Shown: one piece after another, positions 8,085 to 14,073 of the stretch | Layout: each line of letters starts with the position of its first letter | Position numbering within the stretch: position 1 is the stretch's first letter | Assembly: GCA_043802925.1 (NCBI GenBank) | Contig: JAZDKP010000136.1 | Span: forward strand, 1 to 14,073 | Length of the DNA: 14,073 nucleotides | Source: JAZDKP01 sp043802925 | Lineage (GTDB): Bacteria; Fibrobacterota; OXYB2-FULL-49-7; JAEUSG01 | Reading direction: 5' to 3' | Notes under the pieces: generated by a model | Seen by the model: the letters and a program-made list of their open reading frames with translations, nothing else | What the model was told of the DNA's origin: nothing | Database searches by the model: none | Made by a program: the position numbers and the translations under genes

Positions 8085-9377
8085 TTACTTTTGTAGAACC
8101 AATGTTTTGACCCGTCGCTGTTTTCCGCATTGCGCGCGTAACAGATAGATTCCGCTGGAAAACGAGGATGCGTTCCAGGTAACTTTCTCCCATGCCTCGG
8201 CCTTGAAACTTTGCACCCGCTTGCCGGAAAGATCGAAAATAGAGATGTGATAAGGCTTGTCTGCATTGGCCAGGCTGATGGTTACAACAGGATTGAACGG
8301 ATTAGGCCTGGCTGCAAGTTTAAAGTCTCCATCAGCAACTTGCGCCGGTCTGCGCACTTCAGAATCGGTGTCTTGCCGTGGATTACAGGAGCCGTTCGGA
8401 GCAACCGTCAATTCATCCTTCAGCGCCCCCTCTTTTATCGCCAATTGGACTGCCGGAGCGTGGTTACCGGCTTCATCTACCAGCGTGCCTGGTGGGTTGT
8501 TTCCGTACCCATAAAGCAGTCTTGCGGGAAGTTTGATGGACCGATTAAAACGGAGGCTGACGACGGTGTTGCCTGAATCTTCAACCGTGACACATTGGGC
8601 AATGCCATCGGTGTCGGATACGGCAAAACTGGCTGCCGAAATCCCGGAAAGATGCTGGACCTCGGCAAAATGAGCAACCACCCCGTCCGCGCCATTCATG
8701 ACGGATGCGTCAAGCACGGGACCGGGCCAATTCACATCTTTCCCAAGCCGCGTTTTCAGCAATGCCCGGCCGATTTCCGCTGCTAATTCATTATCCCCAT
8801 TGACGGATAAGTGAACAAGGCTGTCCCTGAGCTCACGGCCCAGATTAGGCACGAGTAGCGCATGGGTATCGAGGGCGACAAAACGCTGCTGCGCATCACG
8901 GATGGGCGGGTAATTAACATAATCCACCGTAACATTGCCGAGCTGGCAAATGACCACCGTCATATCCGGGTTTTGACCGAGGGTGCGCACGCGATTGATA
9001 AAACTCGTCAACGAATCCAAATACGTGTCGGAATTCATGGGATCGCGATAGCCGTTTTCTTCACCCTGATACCAGATAAACACGTCCGCATAACCGTTGG
9101 CCGACAGGAAATTGTTTTGAAGCGCCGTCCAGCCGCCGCTTCCCTCGTTCCAGTACTTTATGGACTTCCCGCTGGATGCGGAGCTGAAAAGCGTTACATC
9201 AACACTCTCCGCATTCATCATCGGAATGCTCACGTTTTCAAGGCTTTTTGCCTGAATAAGGTATTCGGCATTTGACTGGCCCGAGAGAATCCAGGTCTCG
9301 GTAGCCGCCTTGGCATGAATTACCAGCATCATGAGAATAAACATATAGGCCAATATCCGAACTGGGACGGAAATCAT
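8085..9377 (-). CDS. Secreted SGNH-type carbohydrate acetylesterase (sialate-O-acetylesterase/CE6-like) with T9SS sorting domain
   Basis: The 430-residue product starts with a signal peptide (residues 1-24, cleavage near HAKA/ATE). The nucleophile motif GQSNA lies at 33-37 with Ser35. An ASSGKS segment at 67-72 and WYQGEEN at 102-108 (Gly105, probable oxyanion hole) follow the SASA/CE6 family pattern. His189 in DSLVHL is the probable catalytic base, with Asp185 its likely partner. Residues about 210-330 form the beta-rich domain common after this catalytic core. Residues about 350-430 are a FlgD/T9SS-type sorting domain (ARPNPFNPVVTISL, SGIYLLRAQ, ending VKTLVLQK), so cell-surface or extracellular location is expected. 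The family removes O-acetyl groups from sialic acids, xylan or pectin; which one applies here is not visible. A purine-rich AGAGAG lies a few bases before the ATG. It lies 39 bases after the upstream enzyme gene, in the same operon. Confidence 0.87.
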   Translation of the reverse strand: MISVPVRILAYMFILMMLVIHAKAATETWILSGQSNAEYLIQAKSLENVSIPMMNAESVDVTLFSSASSGKSIKYWNEGSGGWTALQNNFLSANGYADVFIWYQGEENGYRDPMNSDTYLDSLTSFINRVRTLGQNPDMTVVICQLGNVTVDYVNYPPIRDAQQRFVALDTHALLVPNLGRELRDSLVHLSVNGDNELAAEIGRALLKTRLGKDVNWPGPVLDASVMNGADGVVAHFAEVQHLSGISAASFAVSDTDGIAQCVTVEDSGNTVVSLRFNRSIKLPARLLYGYGNNPPGTLVDEAGNHAPAVQLAIKEGALKDELTVAPNGSCNPRQDTDSEVRRPAQVADGDFKLAARPNPFNPVVTISLANADKPYHISIFDLSGKRVQSFKAEAWEKVTWNASSFSSGIYLLRAQCGKQRRVKTLVLQK

Positions 9378-9416
9378 TTTATTCTCTCTTTTTTAAATTT
9401 CCCAAATAGTATTTAC

Positions 9417-12206
9417 TCATTTTAAAAGCATCACCCTGCGGCTATATTGCGCGCCGGGAACAGACAGCTTGAGCAGATACAGTCCGGAACCCAATTCTCT
9501 GCCAAAACTGTCCCGCCCGTTCCAGACGGTATGGTGCGCGCCTTTTTCCATATTCTGGTTGACCAGACAAGCTACTTCCTGGCCGTTCAAATTATAGACT
9601 TTTAATAACACCTTTTGTTTTTCACTCAATGCAAAAGTAATGGCAGTTGTCGGATTAAAAGGATTCGGACGGATATCGAATCGAAAAGGCTCCTGGAGAT
9701 TGTCTGACAACTGCCTTATTCCAGTCGAGGTGGAATCCGAAAATTCCAAAAGTTCATACGACCACATGGGTGTCTGTATTGCTTCCAGCTCAACAAAGTC
9801 CCCGTTGACCGTAAAGGCTACGGGATTTCCGGTGCGCACGCTTTTTATTGACAGATTCTGCGTGTCAAACGTGAGCATCCACTTTTTGGTGTCAATTCTT
9901 GCTGTCACAGTCGCGGCATTGGCCGAATGGTTCCACCAGCCGACGAATCCATATTTTCCCTGATATAAATCACGCAAGTGCATGAATCCTTTTGTCCCCG
10001 TGGGCAGGGTTCCGTTCACCTCAAGTTTCTGGGTATATTCCAGCCATTCAGCATTCTGCACATGCCAGGTGGTCCATTTGTTCTGAATGACGACCTCCTC
10101 GGGGGTGGTGTAAGTGAGACTATCATTTGCCCAGTTAAACATTATTCCCATGTTGGCCGAACGTGAAGCTGTAAAATCCAGATCGATCGCTTCCCTTGCG
10201 CTTTTTCCAGCCCTGACTAGAACGTGCGCCAGAGGATTATTGGCATTAACAACAAAAACCGGCGAGGGGATACATAAGGTGAAATTAGGTTGCAACGGGA
10301 TGAATGATATATAGGCATCCATCCAATCATCGGCCCAGCCGTAATTATCGTGATCCGTGGGTTGCGACCAGTCGGCAATATCCATCATTTCAACCATGTT
10401 TTCCCAGGTTCTGCCAAGAGTAATGGAATCCGGAAAGACCGCCGTTTTAATGCTGTCGGAAATAATCCGGAATCCTTCGCGCCATATGGCATCCACATAT
10501 CCAGAAGGTCCGCCCGGCGCTGCAAAATGGTAATCGTCCACCCATTTGTCTTCAATAAACCACGTTGCGGCATGGGCCGCTTTACTGACCTTTCCCATAT
10601 ATTGTCCCATCGAACAGGCCGCCGGAATGTTATTAATGTAAATTCCGGTATTGGGATAAAAAGTATTGGGAGAAATACCCAGAGCTGTTTGCATGCCACG
10701 AGAAACCATATTATAGGCATAACTTGTCGGATCGGTCGCGTCGCAAAACTGCGGTATTGTGGAAGTGGTATAATTCTGCTTTATCCAATCCCCCAGATCG
10801 CTGCCGAAAACACCATTGTACCCCATATCAGCAATCAACTGGGCAACCTGCGGCAGTCTGGACTCTCTCAAGAGACCATACGGATAAGGACAAACATAGG
10901 GTTTTGATGTTTTCGCCGTGGTCCGGATATGCCGGTCCACTAAAAAAACCTGATATTGAAATATACCGGCATCAAATGAACCACCGTCCCAGAAGCCTTC
11001 AAAACCCTTGGTGGTCTTGTTGTCCGTGGCCTGCATGTATTCGCCAAACCAATAATCAGGCCGGTATCCCAATTTAACTTTTCCAGCCGTTACATCCATT
11101 AACCACATATAGTTTAAATTGCTCACCATTAAACCCTGGGTGCATTGGGAATTGACAGGCACTAAATGCAGTGTTGAACGACGCGGGGTGACGCTTAGAA
11201 ACTGTTTTTTACTGCCCTGGGCAAGTTTACTTGCCGTGGAAAAATTATCAAAAATAATACTGTCCAATATTGCCGTTGAATCCGCCAGCAATTGCGGCGA
11301 CGATATTTTAAACCATTTAGTCACCCAGGGTTCGTTGCCCGGATAGATATCATAACAAAGGGTGATGTTCGTTCCTGCATTTTGATTGATGCCTTGTGCC
11401 TCAACCTCCAATGTCTTGACTCCTCCGCCCTTAATGGAAAGAGCATCGCCAAACGTCCAGTTCCCCAGGGCAAAATTGGAAGAAAGATCAAAGGCCAAGG
11501 AGGTATTATCACCCACGGTGAAAACATCTATAGAGATAGAAACAGGCGCCCAGTCATATTTTGTTGGATCCGTGCCTTTGGCATATTTGATCCTGACCTC
11601 CTCCACGTGCATTACCGAACCCAGGTCCACCTGCCACCAGCAGCTTCCGCCGTTGACATCCGTCCAGCCTGTGGCTGTGTCATCGTCAATCGCCGAGGTG
11701 GGCGTGCAGCCGCACCAGATAGATGTTGCCAGCGCGGATGCTGATTTTCCTGGGGCCACATTTACCCCGCCGACAATCACCTGGACCTCAACCAGATTGG
11801 TGTGCCACTTGTTTTGCGCGCCCTCCTCAAAATTAAGCCTTACAATCCGCGCATTCGCATCAACGGGGTAAAGGTAAGGATTCGGAGAAAAGGCCGCGCC
11901 ATTTTTAGGAACATTGGTTGACCGGCTGATGATGGGGGTTCCCCTTTTTCCTGTTAAAAAACACACTTTGCCTGCGCTTGAAGGCGTATTCACAATGTCC
12001 AAGCCGTTTTTTTTATCCTTAAAGGATGTAACGAAGAAACCATTGTTCAAGGTATCAAAAAAGAGCTTGCCTTCCAGACGCTGATTGCTGAAGGTCCATG
12101 TATGGCTTGTAGAATCGAAAACCACGTTTGCCGGAGGTGTTTTGTCGAAAAACCCAAAAAGACGAAAGGCTGAAAGAAAAACAACGATAACGCTAAACCG
12201 TGGCAT
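9417..12206 (-). CDS. Secreted glycosidase-like protein with inserted F5/8 type C (discoidin) domain and T9SS sorting domain
   Basis: The product has 929 residues from ATG at 12206. The in-frame ATG at 12218 is rejected because GGAGGA lies between the two ATGs at ideal distance for the second. A signal peptide covers about residues 1-20. Residues about 25-144 and 236-340 look like two halves of a beta-sandwich as found before glycosidase barrels (NGFFVTSFKDKKNGLDIV; later CYDIYPGNEPWVTKWFKI). Between them, at 145-235, sits a discoidin/CBM32-like domain (NVAPGKSASA, AIDDDTATGWT, WWQVDLGSVMHVEEVRIKYA). Residues about 430-740 may be a barrel starting at VCPYPYGLLRESRLPQVAQL. Acidic candidates there are IEDKWVDD, TWENMVEMMD and GWADDWMD. 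A beta-rich domain follows, then the sorting domain (about 838-929: IRPNPFNPTTAITFAL, ending SRRVMLLK). The catalytic family was not recognised; a GH36-like fold is a guess. It is the first gene of the operon and faces the transmembrane regulator, so it is probably a polysaccharide-degrading enzyme. Confidence 0.8.
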   Translation of the reverse strand: MPRFSVIVVFLSAFRLFGFFDKTPPANVVFDSTSHTWTFSNQRLEGKLFFDTLNNGFFVTSFKDKKNGLDIVNTPSSAGKVCFLTGKRGTPIISRSTNVPKNGAAFSPNPYLYPVDANARIVRLNFEEGAQNKWHTNLVEVQVIVGGVNVAPGKSASALATSIWCGCTPTSAIDDDTATGWTDVNGGSCWWQVDLGSVMHVEEVRIKYAKGTDPTKYDWAPVSISIDVFTVGDNTSLAFDLSSNFALGNWTFGDALSIKGGGVKTLEVEAQGINQNAGTNITLCYDIYPGNEPWVTKWFKISSPQLLADSTAILDSIIFDNFSTASKLAQGSKKQFLSVTPRRSTLHLVPVNSQCTQGLMVSNLNYMWLMDVTAGKVKLGYRPDYWFGEYMQATDNKTTKGFEGFWDGGSFDAGIFQYQVFLVDRHIRTTAKTSKPYVCPYPYGLLRESRLPQVAQLIADMGYNGVFGSDLGDWIKQNYTTSTIPQFCDATDPTSYAYNMVSRGMQTALGISPNTFYPNTGIYINNIPAACSMGQYMGKVSKAAHAATWFIEDKWVDDYHFAAPGGPSGYVDAIWREGFRIISDSIKTAVFPDSITLGRTWENMVEMMDIADWSQPTDHDNYGWADDWMDAYISFIPLQPNFTLCIPSPVFVVNANNPLAHVLVRAGKSAREAIDLDFTASRSANMGIMFNWANDSLTYTTPEEVVIQNKWTTWHVQNAEWLEYTQKLEVNGTLPTGTKGFMHLRDLYQGKYGFVGWWNHSANAATVTARIDTKKWMLTFDTQNLSIKSVRTGNPVAFTVNGDFVELEAIQTPMWSYELLEFSDSTSTGIRQLSDNLQEPFRFDIRPNPFNPTTAITFALSEKQKVLLKVYNLNGQEVACLVNQNMEKGAHHTVWNGRDSFGRELGSGLYLLKLSVPGAQYSRRVMLLK

Positions 12207-12319
12207 AAAATCCTCCATTATTAAATTATATTATTTATTTATACCGTTAAAGATAATGGATACATGATTTTGATGCCCGTATATTCCAGTTTAAAAACGC
12301 GGAAAAGTCAGACATTCCC
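12207..12319. promoter_or_regulatory. Divergent control region between the operon and the transmembrane AraC regulator
   Basis: All signals for both divergent units must lie in these 113 AT-rich bases. For the regulator (+), TGGATA (12257-12262), a 17-base spacer and TATATT (12280-12285) form a plausible promoter with a leader of about 28 bases. For the operon (-), TATAAT (12230 to 12225) is a perfect -10 without a convincing -35, as expected for an activator-dependent promoter. No clear AraC-type direct repeat could be picked out by eye. Confidence 0.5.
12211..12216 (-). promoter_or_regulatory. Ribosome binding site that fixes the start of the glycosidase-like gene
   Basis: Reading on the minus strand, GGAGGA (12216 to 12211) is followed by four T and the ATG at 12206. 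The upstream in-frame ATG at 12218 overlaps this site and has only AT-rich sequence before it, so translation should start at 12206. Confidence 0.75.
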
Positions 12320-13801
12320 ATGAAAAACAGTAGTTTTTTAAGTAAATTGAGCAAGGTGTTTGTGTTTTTAATGATTCTCAAGGTAAACGTCCTTGCCAAA
12401 ATACTGATTGAACCACGTCCGTTCACCGTCATCAGCTCAAATGTCGTGCGGCTTAAGCCTGCTATCTCAAATCCGGATTCAGTAAAAGAGGTGAGATTTT
12501 TTGCATCGTATTGGGAGCAGTTGACATATAGCCATCCTCCTCTTCGGCAAATAGGACAAGTCAGCGAAAGACCCTATATTTTTTATTGGGATGTCTCAAA
12601 AATACCGGACCAGGACATGTGGCGGATTAAACTGGCGTGTGAAGTGGTCACCTTGAACGGAAGAGTATTTTCGGATACCGCCACACCAGTTCGATATGTT
12701 GTACTGGACCGGAATCCGACTTTTTCAACCAAGACCGCCTTTGCGTCTTTTGGGCCAGACACATCCGATTTAAGCTGGAACGGATTTCTCTGCGGAAATC
12801 ATAACGTCTCGTTCGCATTTTCATGGAATGACAGCGAAATTTGCGCACGTATTAAAGTTGAGGATGATTATATCTATTCGGATTACACGCCGGGCCTTTA
12901 TCTCCAAAACAGCATCTGGGCCAATGACTTCGTGATGCTCTATTACGAGCCGGCGCACCGGCACGCCTGCTTTCTGGACAAGGACGTTCGGGCGATCCAA
13001 ATTAGCCCGAAAGGGGATGCTCAGCTTTATGATCCGGCCGCGCTTACCAGTTTTCCGGACACCGGCCATATCATCAGGGTTCTCTCAACCCTCCACGGGA
13101 CGCTGAACAATAATTCAGACTCGGATTCCGGGTATTCACTCGTCGTGAATATTCCCCGGGCCTATATGGGGACAACACGAAACGATACCCTGGGCTTGGA
13201 CGTTGTGGTTGGAGACAGGGAGGGCGGCGATTCAGCCATGATGCGGGGCGACTGGGTCAACCTGGGCCAACTCAATGCCGGGAACCCAAGCGAATGGGGC
13301 AACCTGGTCCTAGTTCCAAAAAAGACCCGGCTTGTTCCTGTCATCATTTGTATTATGGCTTTTTCTGCATTATTGTTGGCTTCGTTTTTGTATGTCCGCA
13401 AACGCGGCCGGAACAAAGCCGGGGTTGAAAAGAGGTCTGAGCATCCTTTGATTGGTATGGTTGCCTCTTATGTCGGAGAAAACGGTTTCAACGAGGATTT
13501 CTCCCTGGAGAGCACTGCCCGGCATTTCAATCTGAATAAAGACTACCTGGGCAAGCTATTCAAAAGGGAAATAGGGGAGACTTTTTCAAATTACCTGAAT
13601 AAAATCCGGGTGGAAAAGACAAAACAACTGCTTATTGAGACCCCTTCCAATATCACCCAGATTGCGTTTGAGGTTGGCTACGAAAGTCTGGACACTTTCC
13701 AGAAGGCCTTCAAGCGCTGGGCAGGAGTCACGCCCTCGCAGTACAGGAAGGACGCGATGGGAGAGCGGAAAGGGCAAGACACCGGGCGATACAATGATTA
13801 A
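12320..13801 (+). CDS. Transmembrane AraC-family regulator with periplasmic Ig-like and CBM9-like sensor domains
   Basis: This 493-residue protein combines export, sensing and DNA binding in one chain. Residues 8-26 are hydrophobic (signal sequence or first membrane anchor, cleavage possible after NVLA). Residues about 27-130 resemble an Ig-like domain (VKEVRFFASY, IFYWDVSKIPDQDMWRIKL). Residues about 133-335 resemble a CBM9/DOMON domain (FAFSWNDSEICARIKVEDD at 165-183, GYSLVVNIPRAYMG near 271, SEWGNLVLV at its end). A single strong membrane helix spans 338-359 (LVPVIICIMAFSALLLASFL), followed by a basic stop signal (RKRGRNK). Residues 376-478 are a full AraC/XylS DNA-binding domain with both helix-turn-helix units (FSLESTARHFNLNKDYLGKL; NITQIAFEVGYESLDTFQKA; ending GVTPSQYRK). 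The topology implies ligand sensing outside and promoter binding inside. It is divergent from the enzyme-esterase-transporter operon, its probable target. The start has only a weak GGAAAAG upstream; an in-frame stop at 12254 and no other ATG support it. Confidence 0.9.
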   Translation: MKNSSFLSKLSKVFVFLMILKVNVLAKILIEPRPFTVISSNVVRLKPAISNPDSVKEVRFFASYWEQLTYSHPPLRQIGQVSERPYIFYWDVSKIPDQDMWRIKLACEVVTLNGRVFSDTATPVRYVVLDRNPTFSTKTAFASFGPDTSDLSWNGFLCGNHNVSFAFSWNDSEICARIKVEDDYIYSDYTPGLYLQNSIWANDFVMLYYEPAHRHACFLDKDVRAIQISPKGDAQLYDPAALTSFPDTGHIIRVLSTLHGTLNNNSDSDSGYSLVVNIPRAYMGTTRNDTLGLDVVVGDREGGDSAMMRGDWVNLGQLNAGNPSEWGNLVLVPKKTRLVPVIICIMAFSALLLASFLYVRKRGRNKAGVEKRSEHPLIGMVASYVGENGFNEDFSLESTARHFNLNKDYLGKLFKREIGETFSNYLNKIRVEKTKQLLIETPSNITQIAFEVGYESLDTFQKAFKRWAGVTPSQYRKDAMGERKGQDTGRYND

Positions 13802-13819
13802 TCACCTCTTTTTCAAGTA

Positions 13820-13865
13820 GTATCCTCGTTTTTCAGGATACGAATGCGCCTTTTTCAAGGCTTTT
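13820..13865 (+). terminator. Tandem hairpins after the regulator gene, probable intrinsic terminator
   Basis: The first hairpin has a perfect 7-base stem, GTATCCT (13820-13826) with AGGATAC (13835-13841), and an 8-base loop. The second is GCCTT (13848-13852) with AAGGC (13857-13861) and a 4-base loop, followed by TTTT (13862-13865). The T-run is short and the second stem only five pairs, so termination may be partial. It begins 18 bases after the regulator stop. The 10-mer CTTTTTCAAG occurs twice here (13808-13817 and 13850-13859). Nothing else is recognised between 13866 and the ribosome site at 13951. Confidence 0.5.
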
Positions 13866-13961
13866 CCAGCCATTCTTGAGTATCTTATTATAAAAAGACG
13901 CGATAGTACGGCTTGGCATTGCAGTGTGTCGGGGAATTTCAAAGACCAATAGGAGGATATC

Positions 13962-14073
13962 ATGCATAAAACAATCAACCGTTGCTTTTTAGCTGTCATC
14001 ATGGCTCCAGTCATTCTCTTTGCTTTCTTCAATCAAACCCCGTTGGCCACGGCAACCTATGATTCCGCAATCC
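13962..14073 (+). CDS. Exported protein, N-terminal fragment (continues beyond the right edge)
   Basis: Only the first 37 codons are in the window. The ATG at 13962 has an excellent ribosome site (AGGAGG at 13951-13956, five bases upstream). The translation begins MHKTINRCFLAVIMAPVILF, with two basic residues before a hydrophobic stretch, and continues AFFNQTPLATATYDSAI, which fits a signal peptide with cleavage near ATA. The frame stays open to the end. The product cannot be identified. Its position after the regulator and its export signal suggest another secreted carbohydrate-active or surface protein, but that is inference from context. Confidence 0.7.
   Translation, partial: MHKTINRCFLAVIMAPVILFAFFNQTPLATATYDSAI

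Noticed and set aside
12207..12218. Extension of the glycosidase-like protein to ATG 12218
   Set aside because: The ribosome site GGAGGA lies inside this extension, placed correctly for ATG 12206.
13913..13930. TTGGCATTGCA resembling a sigma54 -24/-12 element
   Set aside because: The GG and GC elements are directly adjacent rather than separated by about five bases, so the spacing is wrong.

Overview
The window looks like a bacterial chromosome segment from a phylum that uses the type IX secretion system (T9SS). Fibrobacterota or a related FCB-group lineage fits best. This is inferred from a gingipain-type (C25) PorU-like sortase, from FlgD/T9SS-type C-terminal domains opening with a PNPF motif on three proteins, and from CBM9-like secreted proteins. 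No rRNA, tRNA, CRISPR array, insertion sequence or phage gene is visible.

Left part (1-8.0 kb, visibly GC-rich). A secreted CBM9-like protein on the minus strand runs off the left edge; its frame has no stop from 1611 down to base 1. Divergent from it is a YkgJ-family cysteine-cluster protein (1699-2487). Next comes the large PorU-like peptidase (2537-6694), which has a good extended -10 promoter that would give an almost leaderless mRNA. Convergent with it is an MFS transporter of the hexuronate/anion:cation symporter type (6728-8011, minus).

Right part (8.0-14.07 kb, visibly lower GC). Upstream of the transporter on the same strand are a secreted SGNH/sialate-O-acetylesterase-type esterase (8085-9377) and a 929-residue secreted protein that resembles a glycosidase and carries a discoidin-like domain (9417-12206). 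Both end in T9SS-type sorting domains. With gaps of 39 and 73 bases, the three genes look like one operon (enzyme, esterase, transporter). Divergent from the operon across a 113-base region is the most interesting gene. It encodes a predicted one-polypeptide transmembrane regulator with a signal sequence, an Ig-like domain, a periplasmic CBM9-like domain, one membrane helix and a cytoplasmic AraC-type DNA-binding domain. A hairpin region follows, and then the first 37 codons of another exported protein run off the right edge.

Working model (inference): the regulator senses a glycan outside the cytoplasm and controls the divergent operon. The secreted enzyme and esterase attack an acetylated, probably uronate-containing polysaccharide at the cell surface, and the transporter imports the released sugar acid. 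The PorU-like protein would process the exported enzymes. Its gene is a neighbour, not a member of the operon.
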